This document shows positions 49,783-58,901 of a stretch of 64,000 nt of DNA, in pieces. Both the position numbers and the translations under genes were made by a program. The notes beneath the pieces were generated by a model that worked only from the letters and a program-made list of their open reading frames with translations, was not told the origin of the DNA and ran no database searches. This DNA is from VRUE01 sp036266075 (GTDB lineage Bacteria; Actinomycetota; Thermoleophilia; Solirubrobacterales; 70-9): contig DATANV010000009.1 of the NCBI GenBank assembly GCA_036266075.1, positions 74,892-138,891 of the forward strand. Direction: 5' to 3'. The stretch's first letter is position 1. Every line of letters begins with the position of its first letter.

Positions 49783-50313
49783 ATGATCGACCGCATGGCG
49801 GTAGGAGAGGTGAGGCCCGGCTACGAGCTGTGGCATCCCAATCGGGAAAAAGCCGAGGTGGTCACGACCAAGTTCGTGATCGCCTTCCTGATGCTGGCGA
49901 CCGGGCTGATCGCGGGGCTCGTGACGGTCGCCGGCTTCTCGCTGCTCAGCGGCGGCGGCGGGATGGGCGTCGTCTGCCTGATCTTCGCCGTGCTCTACGT
50001 GTTCTTCGCCTTCCTCGTCACCCGCTGGAGCCGTGGCATCCTGCCGGTCGCCGCCTCGCTCTCGATGATCCTGGCGATCTTCTGCGCTGTCGGCGCCGAC
50101 AGCTGGTTCGCCCGCGACAAGGCCGGCTTCGACGGGGCGCTGATCCCGGTGCCGCTGATCGGCCTGCTGGTGATCATTCTGGTGCTGCTGCAGATCGTCC
50201 TGATCGCGGCCTGCTTCTACGGCTTCAGCCAGGATTGGCACGTCGAGGAGGAGCGTCCGATCGGATCGGGCGCGAGCGCACCGCCAGGCGCAAACGCCCC
50301 CCAGCCCGCCTGA
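49783..50313 (+). CDS. four-helix membrane protein
   Basis: 176 residues (ATG 49783; ATG 49795 also possible). Membrane helices at about residues 31-54, 59-80, 87-104 and 120-146; short cytoplasmic tails with HVEEERPIG and a Pro/Ala-rich end. No domain recognised. Lies between tRNA-Leu genes on the other strand. Confidence 0.7.
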   Translation: MIDRMAVGEVRPGYELWHPNREKAEVVTTKFVIAFLMLATGLIAGLVTVAGFSLLSGGGGMGVVCLIFAVLYVFFAFLVTRWSRGILPVAASLSMILAIFCAVGADSWFARDKAGFDGALIPVPLIGLLVIILVLLQIVLIAACFYGFSQDWHVEEERPIGSGASAPPGANAPQPA

Positions 50314-50396
50314 GCGCTCACGGAGACCGCCTTCGCCTCGGTGGATTCCCGAGCTCGGCGATCGGCACCGCAAGCCGCGGGCGCGGACGCAATCGA

Positions 50397-50480
50397 TGCC
50401 GGAGGTGGGACTCGAACCCACAAGCCCGTAAGGGCAATCGATTTTGAGTCGATCGCGTATGCCAATTCCGCCACTCCGGC
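50397..50480 (-). tRNA. tRNA-Leu (CAA)
   Basis: 84-nt class II tRNA: acceptor GCCGGAG/CTCCGGC, anticodon loop CTCAAAA (CAA), variable arm TGCCCTTACGGGC, T-loop TTCGAGT. Confidence 0.95.
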
Positions 50481-50582
50481 GCCCGCCGAACCATAGACCG
50501 CACCATTGAGGTCGTACTTGTTCTCGCTATGCGGAAAGAAATACGACCTCAGAGGGGCTGCCGCCCTAGACTGCGGCGCGGG

Positions 50583-51422
50583 ATGAGGGTGCATCACCTC
50601 AACTGCGGGTCGCTCTGCCCCAATGGGGCACGGCTGATCAACGGCGAGGGCGGCTGGCTGGAGCGCGGACACATCGTCTGCCACTGCCTGGCGATCGAGA
50701 CGAACGACGGGCTCGTCCTCGTCGACACCGGCTTCGGCATGCAGGATGCGCGTGCTCCGCGTCAGCTGGGTCCCATCTTCGGCGCGATGAACGCCAGCCC
50801 CAAAGTCGAGACGACCGCGCTGGAACAGCTGAAGTCGCTCGGCTTCGAGGCCAGCGACGTCCGCCGCATCGTCACCACGCACCTCGACCCCGACCACAGC
50901 GGCGGCCTGCCGGACTTCCCCGAGGCCGAGGTCCACATCCTCTCGACCGAGCTCGACGCCGCCATGCACCCCCGTCTCCGCGACAGGCTGCGCTACCTCG
51001 ACGTGCATTGGAAGCACGGGCCCCACTGGGTGAGGCACGACGTGGGCGGCGACGAGTGGCTCGGCTTCGAGAGCATCCGCATCCTGCCCGGCATCGACGC
51101 CGAAATCCTGCTGATTCCGCTGGCCGGCCACTCGCTCGGCCACAGCGGCGTGGCGCTGAGAACGGGCGCTGGCTGGCTGCTGCACTGCGGCGACGCCTAC
51201 TTCAACCATGGCGAGGTCGAGACGCCGCCGAGCTGCCCCCCAGGGCTGAGCCTCTTCCAGAACCTCAACGCCGCCGATAACCGGACCCGTAAGTCGAACC
51301 GCGAGCGCCTCCGTGAGCTGGCCTCCCGCCACGGCGACGAGGTCACCCTGCTCTGCTCGCACGACCCGCACGAGCTGGAGCGCGAGCAGGCGAAGGCGGG
51401 CGCCGCCGCGGCAGCAGAGTGA
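50583..51422 (+). CDS. metallo-beta-lactamase fold hydrolase
   Basis: 279 residues from ATG 50583. The motif THLDPDHSGGL (with the zinc residues H-x-D-x-D-H), PLAGHSLGHSG, HCGDAYF and CSHDPHE are present. The first His of the HxHxDH set is retained, whereas the second position is Asp, as in some AttM-like enzymes. Lactone or thioester substrate unknown. The stop overlaps the next gene by 4 bp, so it is in the acetoacetyl-CoA synthetase operon. Confidence 0.8.
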   Translation: MRVHHLNCGSLCPNGARLINGEGGWLERGHIVCHCLAIETNDGLVLVDTGFGMQDARAPRQLGPIFGAMNASPKVETTALEQLKSLGFEASDVRRIVTTHLDPDHSGGLPDFPEAEVHILSTELDAAMHPRLRDRLRYLDVHWKHGPHWVRHDVGGDEWLGFESIRILPGIDAEILLIPLAGHSLGHSGVALRTGAGWLLHCGDAYFNHGEVETPPSCPPGLSLFQNLNAADNRTRKSNRERLRELASRHGDEVTLLCSHDPHELEREQAKAGAAAAAE

Positions 51423-53395
51423 CCGCGCACGCTGCGGAGAAGCTCTGGGAGCCCCCCGCGCAGCTGGTCGAACGGGCGCGGATGACCGGGTTCATGCGCT
51501 GGCTCGAGCGCGAGCGCGGCCTCGCCTTCGATGGCTACGCCGAGCTGTGGCAGTGGTCGGTCGACGACCTCGAGGGCTTCTGGGCGGCGGTCTGGGACTT
51601 CTTCGGCGTGCAGGCCGACGGCGGCTACGACCGCGTGCTCTCCAACCGTGAGATGCCCGGCGCCGTGTGGTTCGCCGGCACCTCGCTCAACTACGCCGAG
51701 CACGTCTTCGCCGGCAAGGACGACGCCGAGGCGGCGATCCTGCACGCCTCCGAGCTGCGCGAGCTGCGGGAGTTGAGCTGGGGCGAGCTGCGCGCGCAGG
51801 TCGCCGCCGTCGCCGCCGGGCTGCGCCGCCTCGGCGTCGAACGCGGCGACCGCGTCGTCGCCTACATGCCGAACGTTCCCGAGGCGATCGTCGCCTTCCT
51901 CGCCAGCGCCTCGCTCGGCGCGATCTGGTCGAGCTGCTCGCCGGACTTCGGCTCGGCCAGCGTAATCGACCGCTTCGCCCAGATCGAGCCCAAGGTCCTC
52001 TTCGCAGTCGACGGCTACCGCTACGGCGGCAAGGACTTCGACCGCCTCCCTGTGCTCGCCGAGCTGCAGGCGGCAATGCCGAGCCTCGAGCGGACCGTCG
52101 TGCTGTCCTACCTCGATCCCGAGCCCGACCTCGCCCCCCTGCGCGCCGCGTCGCCCTGGGACGAGCTGCTCGCCGCCGGCGAGGGCGCCGGGCTGACTTT
52201 CGAGCGCGTCCCCTTCGACCACCCGCTCTGGGTCCTTTACTCCTCCGGGACGACCGGCCTGCCGAAGGCGATCGTCCAGGGGCAGGGCGGAATCCTGCTG
52301 GAGCATCTGAAGAAGCTCCACCTGCACGTCGACTCCCACCCCGGCGACCGACTCTTCTGGTTTACCACGACCGGCTGGATGATGTGGAATTTCCTCGTCT
52401 CCGGCCTGCTCACCCGCGCCGCGATCGTCCTCTACGACGGCAACCCCGGCCACCCGGACATGGGCGTGCTCTGGGACCTCGCCGAGCGGGCCAAGATCAC
52501 GATGTTCGGCACCAGCGCCTCCTACATCGCCGCCTGCATGAAGGCCGGCATCGAACCCGGCGCCGGTCGCGACCTGTCGCGGCTGAAGGCGGTCGGCTCG
52601 ACCGGCTCTCCCCTCTCCCCCGAGGGCTTCGACTGGATCTATGAACAGCTCGGCGCCGACACCTGGCTCTTCTCGACCAGCGGCGGCACCGACCTCTGCA
52701 CGGCTTTCGTCGGCGGCACGCCGCTCCTGCCGGTCTACCGCGGCGAGCTGCAAGGACGAGCGCTGGGCGCCGCCGTCGAGGCCTGGGACGAGAACGGCAA
52801 CGCGGTGGTCGACGAGGTCGGCGAGCTGGTCGTAACCGAGCCGATGCCCTCGATGCCGGTCCGCTTCTGGGGCGACGAGGACGGCAGCCGCTACCGGGCC
52901 AGCTACTTCGAGCACTACCCCGGTATCTGGCGACACGGCGACTGGATCGAAATCACCTCGCGCGGCACGGCCGTGATCTACGGCCGCTCGGACTCGACCA
53001 TCAACCGCTCCGGCATCCGCATGGGGACCAGCGAGATCTACCGCGCCGTGCTCAGCATCGATGACGTCCTCGATGCCCTCGTCGTCGACCTCCCCCGACC
53101 GGGAACCGATGGCTGGATGCCGCTCTTCGTCGTGCTGCGCGAGGGCGCCCCGCTGGACGACGACCTGCGCCGCGAGATCGCCCGCCGCGTGCGCGAGCGC
53201 TGCTCGCCGCGCCACGTCCCCGACGAGGTCTACGTGATCGCCGAGGTCCCGCGCACCCTCAGCGGCAAGGTTCTCGAGGTGCCGGTAAAACGCATCCTCA
53301 TGGGCACTCCGCCGGAGAAAGCAGCGAGCCGGGACTCATTGGCCAACCCCGCCTCCCTCGACTGGTTCGTCGAGCTGGCAGACTCGCTCGACTGA
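51419..53395 (+). CDS. aacS: acetoacetyl-CoA synthetase
   Basis: 658 residues from GTG 51419 (overlap GTGA with the MBL gene). ANL-superfamily acyl-adenylating enzyme: WVLYSSGTTGLPKAIVQGQGG (P-loop motif), STSGGTDLCTAF (the A4-A5 region), YGRSDSTINRSGIRMG (hinge and A8), and LSGKVLEVPVKR with the C-terminal catalytic Lys. FWFTTTGWMMWNFL is characteristic of acetoacetyl-CoA ligases. It makes acetoacetyl-CoA from acetoacetate and ATP, consistent with the HMG-CoA lyase gene nearby. The palindromic repeat starts one base after its stop. Confidence 0.92.
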   Translation: MTAHAAEKLWEPPAQLVERARMTGFMRWLERERGLAFDGYAELWQWSVDDLEGFWAAVWDFFGVQADGGYDRVLSNREMPGAVWFAGTSLNYAEHVFAGKDDAEAAILHASELRELRELSWGELRAQVAAVAAGLRRLGVERGDRVVAYMPNVPEAIVAFLASASLGAIWSSCSPDFGSASVIDRFAQIEPKVLFAVDGYRYGGKDFDRLPVLAELQAAMPSLERTVVLSYLDPEPDLAPLRAASPWDELLAAGEGAGLTFERVPFDHPLWVLYSSGTTGLPKAIVQGQGGILLEHLKKLHLHVDSHPGDRLFWFTTTGWMMWNFLVSGLLTRAAIVLYDGNPGHPDMGVLWDLAERAKITMFGTSASYIAACMKAGIEPGAGRDLSRLKAVGSTGSPLSPEGFDWIYEQLGADTWLFSTSGGTDLCTAFVGGTPLLPVYRGELQGRALGAAVEAWDENGNAVVDEVGELVVTEPMPSMPVRFWGDEDGSRYRASYFEHYPGIWRHGDWIEITSRGTAVIYGRSDSTINRSGIRMGTSEIYRAVLSIDDVLDALVVDLPRPGTDGWMPLFVVLREGAPLDDDLRREIARRVRERCSPRHVPDEVYVIAEVPRTLSGKVLEVPVKRILMGTPPEKAASRDSLANPASLDWFVELADSLD

Positions 53396-53504
53396 GGCCT
53401 ATCCCGGTAGGGGTGGAACGTCTTGTACTTTTTCGCCCGAATGCGTTGGCGAGAGGCCCCGCGCCTGGCGAAAAAGTTAAGTGGAACCCCTACCGGGATA
53501 GGCC
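53396..53504. repeat. palindromic repeat family, copy 1
   Basis: 109 bp that exactly fill the gap between two convergent stop codons. The ends are 19-bp perfect inverted repeats (53396-53414, 53486-53504; core ATCCCGGTAGGGGT). Inside each arm comes GTGGAAC and a T/A run; the middle contains an 11-bp inner stem (ACTTTTTCGCC / GGCGAAAAAGT). The outer arms match copy 2 at 61323-61428; the middle does not. Confidence 0.85.
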
Positions 53505-55025
53505 CTAAGCAGGCGTAACAGGATTGCGCCGCTCGGCGAAGGCCCGGTCCTTGGTCGCCGCGGCGGCGAAACGGCGGATCAGCTCTGCGCGCAGGTCCTC
53601 GGGCTGGACGACGGCGTCGACGACCAGCTCGGAGGCGAGGTGGAGGATGTCGATGTCGGCCGCGTACTCCTCGCGTTTGCGCTCGACGAACGCGGCCCGC
53701 TCGGCCTCGTCGGAGATCGCCTGGATCTGGTTGTAGAAGACGGCGTTGATCGCCGCCTCGGGGCCCATCACCGCGATCGAGGCGCTGGGCAGGGCGATGC
53801 AGCAATCAGGCTCGAAGGCCGGCCCGGCCATCGCGTAGAGACCGGCGCCGTAGGCCTTGCGGATCACCACCGAGAGCTTCGGCACGGTCGCTTCGGAGAC
53901 GGCGCTGATCATCTTCGCGCCGTGGCGGATGATCCCCTGACGCTCGACCGCGGTGCCGATCATGAAGCCGGGCACGTCGGCGAGGAACAGCAGCGGCACG
54001 TTGAAGGCGTTGCAGGTCTGGATGAAACGGGCTGCCTTGTCGGCCGAGTCGACGAACAGCACGCCGCCTTTCTGCCGGGGCTGGTTGGCGACCACGCCGA
54101 CGACGCGGCCGTCGAGGCGCCCATAGCCGACGATCAGCTCTTTGGCCCAGCGCTTGTGGACTTCGAGGAAGCTGTCGGCGTCGAGCAGCACGTCGAGCAC
54201 CTCGCGCATGTCGAAGGGCTGGTTCTCGTCGGCCGGGACGATCTCGGCGATCGCTGCGTCTGAAGCCGGCGTGGCAGGCGGCGCCACCGGCGGCTCCTCC
54301 CGCCAGCTGCCCGGCATGAACGAGAGGTAGCGCTTCGCCAGGTCGATCGCCTCCTCGTCGCTCTTGACCAGGAAGTGGCCGCAGCCGGAGACGCCGGTGT
54401 GCATCTTCGCCCCGCCCATCTCCTCGAGCGTCACCTTCTCGCCGATCACCATCTCGGCCATCCGCGGCGACCCCAGGTACATCGAGGCGTTGCCCTCGCG
54501 CATGATCACCACATCGCAGAAAGCCGGGATGTAGGCGCCACCGGCGGCGCTCGGCCCGAACAGCAGGCAGACCTGCGGCACCTGGCCGGAGAGCCGCACC
54601 TCGTTGTGGAAGATCCGCCCGGCGCCGCGCCTACCGGGGAACATCTGCACCTGGTCGGTGATCCGCGCCCCGGCCGAGTCGACCAGGTAGACCATCGGCA
54701 CCTGCAGCGAGAGCGCCCGCTCCTGGATGCGGAGGATCTTCTCGACCGTCTTCGGCCCCCAGGAGCCGGCCTTGACGGTCGGGTCGTTGGCCATCAGCGC
54801 CACTCGGCGGCCATCGATCGTCGCCACGCCGGTGAGGACGCCGTCGGCGCCGAGCCCGTCCTCCTGCCAGTTGGCGAGCAGCCCCTCCTCGGCGAAGGAG
54901 CCGGCGTCGACAAGGCGCTCGACGCGCTCGCGCACCGGCAGCTTGCCCTGCTCGGCGGTCTTCTCGTGGTGGCGCTGCGGGCCGCCGGCCAGGGCGGCTT
55001 CGAGAGCGGGTCGGATATCGGTCAC
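53505..55025 (-). CDS. acyl-CoA carboxylase beta subunit (methylcrotonoyl-CoA carboxylase-like)
   Basis: 506 residues. Carboxyltransferase domain with DPTVKAGSWGPKTVEKILR, FPGRRGAGRIFHNEV, GPSAAGGAYIPAFCD and MGGAKMHTGVSGCGH in the N-half, and ADVPGFMIGTAVERQGIIRHGAKM, AYGAGLYAMAG and GPEAAINAVF in the C-half. The FPGRRGAGRIFHN and GGAYIPAF pattern is that of the non-biotin subunit of methylcrotonoyl- or geranoyl-CoA carboxylase. With the HMG-CoA lyase and acetoacetyl-CoA synthetase genes it suggests leucine degradation, although the alpha subunit is not in the window. The stop codon abuts the repeat. Confidence 0.85.
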   Translation of the reverse strand: MTDIRPALEAALAGGPQRHHEKTAEQGKLPVRERVERLVDAGSFAEEGLLANWQEDGLGADGVLTGVATIDGRRVALMANDPTVKAGSWGPKTVEKILRIQERALSLQVPMVYLVDSAGARITDQVQMFPGRRGAGRIFHNEVRLSGQVPQVCLLFGPSAAGGAYIPAFCDVVIMREGNASMYLGSPRMAEMVIGEKVTLEEMGGAKMHTGVSGCGHFLVKSDEEAIDLAKRYLSFMPGSWREEPPVAPPATPASDAAIAEIVPADENQPFDMREVLDVLLDADSFLEVHKRWAKELIVGYGRLDGRVVGVVANQPRQKGGVLFVDSADKAARFIQTCNAFNVPLLFLADVPGFMIGTAVERQGIIRHGAKMISAVSEATVPKLSVVIRKAYGAGLYAMAGPAFEPDCCIALPSASIAVMGPEAAINAVFYNQIQAISDEAERAAFVERKREEYAADIDILHLASELVVDAVVQPEDLRAELIRRFAAAATKDRAFAERRNPVTPA

Positions 55026-55047
55026 GGCGGGGTGAGCCTAGTTGGCC

Positions 55048-55431
55048 CTAGCCGGAGGCGACGCCGAGCCGGCGACCCATCTCCTCGGCCAGCGCGTTGA
55101 GCCCGCTCAGCGGGCGGACCATCACCGTCATCTCGGCGATCAGCCCGTCTTCGCCGAAGCGCAGGATGTCGACCCCGTTCAGCTCGCGGTCGCCGACCCG
55201 CGCCGCGAAGACGAGCACCGCGGTGTCGCCGGTCTCGACCTGATCGACGTAGCGGAAGTCCTCGAAGACCGCGACGACCGTGCCAAGCAGCACGCCGAGC
55301 GCCTCGAGCCCGCTGTAGGGCTTGTAGACCACAGGGCTGCGGAAGACGACGTCCGGCGAGAACAGCGCCTCGGCCTGCGAGAAGTCCTTGGCTTCGGCGG
55401 CGCGGCGGAAGGCATCGCTCTTCATCGACAT
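55048..55431 (-). CDS. SnoaL/NTF2-like small protein
   Basis: 127 residues from ATG 55431, with GAGGGGTAGG upstream. SEAKDFSQAEALFSPDVVFRSPVV, LGTVVAVFEDFRYVDQV and VLVFAARVGDRELNGVDILRF follow the NTF2-like fold that forms a small ligand cone. It begins 4 bp after the HMG-CoA lyase gene, in one operon. Role unknown; possibly an isomerase or ligand carrier. Confidence 0.8.
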   Translation of the reverse strand: MSMKSDAFRRAAEAKDFSQAEALFSPDVVFRSPVVYKPYSGLEALGVLLGTVVAVFEDFRYVDQVETGDTAVLVFAARVGDRELNGVDILRFGEDGLIAEMTVMVRPLSGLNALAEEMGRRLGVASG

Positions 55432-55435
55432 CAGC

Positions 55436-56359
55436 CTACCCCTCGCGGTGCCACTCGACCGGCCCGGCGCGCAGCACGTGTGCCCCCAACGGCCGGCCGA
55501 GGACCTCCTGCGCCGTGCGCGAGGCCTCAATCAGCTTCGGCAGCTCGATGCCCGTCTCGACCCCCATCTCGTGCAGCATCGAGGCCACGTCCTCGGTCGA
55601 GACGTTGCCCGTCGCCCCCGGCGGCACCGGACAGCCGCCCAGCTCGCCGAAGCTCGACTCGAAGGAGTCGATGCCCTGCTCCAGGGCCGCCAACACGTTG
55701 GCCAGACCCTGGCCACGGGTGTTGTGGAAGTGGGCGGTCAGCTCGGTGGCGGCGAGGCGCTCGCGCGCAGCGGCGAAGAACTCGCCCACCTGAAGAGGGT
55801 TCGCCATCCCCGTCGTGTCGCCGAAGCCGACCTCGGCGCAGCCGGCGGCAGCAAGCCGCTCGGCGATCTCGAAGACGCGGTCCGGCGGCACCTCGCCCTC
55901 GTAGGGGCAGCCGAAGGAGGTCGAGATGACGCCCTCGCAGCGCAGGCCCGCGTCGCCGGCGAGCGCCAGCGTCCGCTCCAGCCCGGCCAGCGACTCCTCG
56001 ACCGAGCGGTTGACGTTCTTGCGGTTGTGGGTCTCCGAGGCGGAGACGAAGACGTTGATCTCATCAAACCGCTCGCGCAGCTCCAGCGCCCGCTCGAGTC
56101 CCCGCTCGTTGGGGATCAGCACCGAGAAGGCGACGCCCTCGCGTCGCTGCACCGCGGCCAGCACCTGCTCGGCGTCGGAGAGCTGCGGGATCACGTCGGG
56201 CCTCACGAACGAGGTCACCTCGAGGCGCCGCAGCCCACTCGCCGAGAGCAGGTCGATCAGCCGCACCTTCTCCTCGGTGGGGATCGTCTCCGGCTCGTTC
56301 TGGAAGCCGTCGCGCGGCCCCACCTCGCGGATCCGCACCCGCTTTGGCACTTTGCCCAT
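55436..56359 (-). CDS. mvaB: hydroxymethylglutaryl-CoA lyase
   Basis: 307 residues. DRE-TIM barrel: IREVGPRDGFQNE (catalytic Arg-Asp-Glu), RLEVTSFVRPDVIPQL, VSASETHNRKNVN, STSFGCPYEG, GFGDTTGMANP, AHFHNTRGQGLANV and the metal/catalytic C-terminal GGCPVPPGATGNVSTED, where the Cys is the catalytic one. It splits HMG-CoA into acetyl-CoA and acetoacetate, so it supplies the acetoacetyl-CoA synthetase encoded upstream on the other strand. Confidence 0.92.
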   Translation of the reverse strand: MGKVPKRVRIREVGPRDGFQNEPETIPTEEKVRLIDLLSASGLRRLEVTSFVRPDVIPQLSDAEQVLAAVQRREGVAFSVLIPNERGLERALELRERFDEINVFVSASETHNRKNVNRSVEESLAGLERTLALAGDAGLRCEGVISTSFGCPYEGEVPPDRVFEIAERLAAAGCAEVGFGDTTGMANPLQVGEFFAAARERLAATELTAHFHNTRGQGLANVLAALEQGIDSFESSFGELGGCPVPPGATGNVSTEDVASMLHEMGVETGIELPKLIEASRTAQEVLGRPLGAHVLRAGPVEWHREG

Positions 56360-56370
56360 CGTCGTGAAGC

Positions 56371-57318
56371 TTAGGTCGAGCCGCCGCGGTCGGGCGGGCT
56401 CCTCTCTTCTTCCAGTCTCGCCGTAACCGAGCGGAGCGTCCTGCGCACGTAGGGCGCTTCGAAGCAGACCTGCTCGTGGGTGAAGCGAAGCGGCGTCATC
56501 CCGGCAGCCGTGTGCGCCTGATCACGGAGGCGGTCGCGTGCCTGCTGTGCCGGCGTGCGGTGATAACGCAATCCGTCGGTCTCGACCACGAGCCCGAGCT
56601 GGGGCCAATGGAAGTCGACCTTGAAGCCATTGAGCCGCTGTCCGGTAACAGGCATCGGCAGATCGGCGTCTTCGATCAGGCGCAGGAAGCGCCGCTCCAG
56701 CTCGGAGTCGGTCAAGCGGAACGTGCGACGACCGAGAACCTCACCGAGCTTTCCCACCCCGGGCTGCCCCGCGTAGTCCGCCAGGGCCATAAACAGCGCC
56801 TCGGGGTCGATCAGGCCAAGCCTGTCCGCCTCGTTGATCGCCCGCTCCAGACGCGGAGCGTCCAGAAGGCGCGCGATGTCGATCAGCGTTCGAACCACGC
56901 CGGTGACGGGAATGCCGTCGCGCGAAGCGACATCTGAGCCACGAAACCCGGAGCGGCGAACCACCCGGATCCCCGGCCTGCGCGGCCGCAGCCTCGACGG
57001 CACCGAAATTTCGATTGACGCCGCAGGCGCCACGATGCCCCACAATGCCGCGGCGCTCAGGTGGCTCAACATCGCATCCGGCCCGCACGCGAGCACAGCC
57101 GCCATCCACCGCCCCCGTGGAGTCAATTCTGCACGGCCAACCGCGTAAACGCCCCGCTCGACCCGATGCAGACGCCCGCGCGATAGCCGGTGCTGGATCG
57201 CCCGAGCGCTCATCCCAAGCCCCAGCAACTGCCGCCGCGCGACGACACCATGCTGCGCTGCCGCCAACCCCCACGCACCCGATCCTCCCCCGGTCGATTG
57301 GACACTTCTGGACCCCAT
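56371..57318 (-). CDS. AbiEi-antitoxin-like / DUF559 endonuclease-fold protein
   Basis: 315 residues from ATG 57318. The N-terminal region (LAAAQHGVVARRQLLGLGMSARAIQHRL) is the winged-helix domain of type IV AbiEi-like antitoxins, and the C-terminal part (LNGFKVDFHWPQLGLVVETDGLRYH, LRDQAHTAAGMTPLRFTHEQV) is a DUF559/Vsr-type endonuclease fold with a D-x(n)-E-x-D core. No AbiEii nucleotidyltransferase toxin is adjacent, so this is an orphan as is common in this phylum. Location is in an otherwise metabolic region. Confidence 0.8.
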   Translation of the reverse strand: MGSRSVQSTGGGSGAWGLAAAQHGVVARRQLLGLGMSARAIQHRLSRGRLHRVERGVYAVGRAELTPRGRWMAAVLACGPDAMLSHLSAAALWGIVAPAASIEISVPSRLRPRRPGIRVVRRSGFRGSDVASRDGIPVTGVVRTLIDIARLLDAPRLERAINEADRLGLIDPEALFMALADYAGQPGVGKLGEVLGRRTFRLTDSELERRFLRLIEDADLPMPVTGQRLNGFKVDFHWPQLGLVVETDGLRYHRTPAQQARDRLRDQAHTAAGMTPLRFTHEQVCFEAPYVRRTLRSVTARLEEERSPPDRGGST

Positions 57319-57362
57319 AGGGTCATCAAGCGACCAGTCGCGGAAGTTCTCCCCCCTTGGGG

Positions 57363-58097
57363 CTAGACCATGCCGAGGCCGCCGCTTACCCCCAGCGTCT
57401 CGCCGGTGACGTAGGTGGCGTCGTCGGAGGCGAGGAAGGCGACCGCGGCGGCGACCTCCTCGGGCTGGCCGAGGCGTTTCAACTGCGTGGCCTCTTTCAT
57501 CGTCTCGATCACCTTCTCGCCGATCTCGCCGAACTCCTTGGCGCCCATCAGCAAGGGCGTCTCGATCGGGCCCGGGGCGATCGCGTTGGCGGTGATCCCG
57601 TAGCGGGCGTTCTCGCGGGCGATCGCCTTCATGAAGGCGATGACCGCGCCCTTCGTCGCCGAGTAGACGGCCGAGCCCTTGGAGCCGACCCGGCCCGCCT
57701 CCGAGGCGATGCCGACGATCCGTCCGTAGCCCGCCTCCTGCATGCCGGGAAGCGCCGCGTGCGTGCAGTTGAGGACGCCTTCGAGGTTGATCGCGATCAG
57801 CCGCCGCCACTGCTCGGGGGACGTGTAGGTGAAGAAGCCGAACTCGTCGGTGCCGGCGTTGTTGATGAGGATGTCGAGGGTGTCGGTCGCCTTGAGCGAG
57901 GCCTTGGCCGACTCGAGATCGGTCACGTCCAGCGCCAGCGCGTGCCCGTTGACCTCGCCGGCGACTCGCTCGGCCCCCTCCGTGTCGATGTCGCCGACCC
58001 AAACCTCGGCGCCCTCAGCGGCGAGGCGAGCGGCGATCGCCGCGCCGATGCCGCTGGCACCGCCGGTGACCAGCGCCTTGCGTCCCTCCAGCCTCAC
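57363..58097 (-). CDS. short-chain dehydrogenase/reductase (SDR)
   Basis: 244 residues. Rossmann TGGASGIG (residues 12-19), NNAG motif in INNAGTDEFG, catalytic S-x(12)-Y-x3-K in IASEAGRVGSKGSAVYSATKGA. Classical SDR using NAD(P)H. The C-terminal EGVL / LGVSGGLGMV ending suits 3-ketoacyl-type or 2-hydroxycyclohexane-type SDRs; substrate unknown. Divergent from npdG with a 92-bp shared promoter region. Confidence 0.9.
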   Translation of the reverse strand: MRLEGRKALVTGGASGIGAAIAARLAAEGAEVWVGDIDTEGAERVAGEVNGHALALDVTDLESAKASLKATDTLDILINNAGTDEFGFFTYTSPEQWRRLIAINLEGVLNCTHAALPGMQEAGYGRIVGIASEAGRVGSKGSAVYSATKGAVIAFMKAIARENARYGITANAIAPGPIETPLLMGAKEFGEIGEKVIETMKEATQLKRLGQPEEVAAAVAFLASDDATYVTGETLGVSGGLGMV

Positions 58098-58189
58098 GAC
58101 GCCAATTTCGCGCTTCGCTCCCTCACGAGGAATCAGACTATGACGTTCGGTCGCTCCGCGCTCGGGGGCGGAGCATAGACTGCGCCGCC

Positions 58190-58882
58190 GTGGCTACGAG
58201 CGAACCGATCCCGATCGTCGGCGGCACCGGCGCCCTCGGCGCCGGGCTGGCGCTGCACTGGGCAAAGGCCGGCGTGCCGATCGTCATCGGCTCGCGCTCG
58301 GCCGAGCGCGCCGAGGAGGCCGCGGCGAAGCTGCGCGACGCGGCTCCCGGCGCAGAGGTCGCGGGCTTGCAGAACGAGGCTGCCGCGAGACGGGGGCAAG
58401 TCGTCTTCCTCACCGTGCCCTTCCGGGCCCAGTCGGAGAACCTCAACAACCTGCGCGAGGCGCTCAAGCCGGGCCAGATCCTCGTCGACTGCACGGTTCC
58501 GTTGGCCGCCGCGGTGAGCGGTAAGGCGACCCGCTCGCTCGGCGTCTGGCAGGGGTCGGCGGCGCAGCAGGCGCAGGAGATGGTCCCCGACGGCGTGACC
58601 GTCGTCGCCGCCCTGCACAGCGTCAGCGCACCCGGCCTCGCCGACCTCGATACGCAGCTCGACGAGGACGTGCTCGTCTGCGGCGATCGCAAGGCCGACA
58701 AGGCACGGGTCGCGCAGCTGATCGAGCTGATCCCCGGCCTGCGCGCGGTCAACGCGGGCGCCCTGGAGATGGCACGAATCGTCGAGCAGCTGACGCCGCT
58801 GCTGATCTCGGTCAACACGCGCTACAAGACGCACGCCGGCATCCGCCTCACCGGGCTTCCCGACGGCGATCACTGGCAGTGA
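58190..58882 (+). CDS. npdG: F420-dependent NADP reductase
   Basis: 230 residues from GTG 58190. The opening IPIVGGTGALGAGLALHWAKAGVPIVIGSRSAERA shows the NADP-binding Rossmann loop with the R of the phosphate site. VFLTVPFRAQ and VDCTVPLAAAV are Fno/NpdG features. It transfers hydride between F420H2 and NADP+. First gene of the F420 cluster; next gene cofD is 19 bp downstream. Confidence 0.9.
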   Translation: MATSEPIPIVGGTGALGAGLALHWAKAGVPIVIGSRSAERAEEAAAKLRDAAPGAEVAGLQNEAAARRGQVVFLTVPFRAQSENLNNLREALKPGQILVDCTVPLAAAVSGKATRSLGVWQGSAAQQAQEMVPDGVTVVAALHSVSAPGLADLDTQLDEDVLVCGDRKADKARVAQLIELIPGLRAVNAGALEMARIVEQLTPLLISVNTRYKTHAGIRLTGLPDGDHWQ

Positions 58883-58901
58883 GCGGCGCCCACACACGAC
58901 G

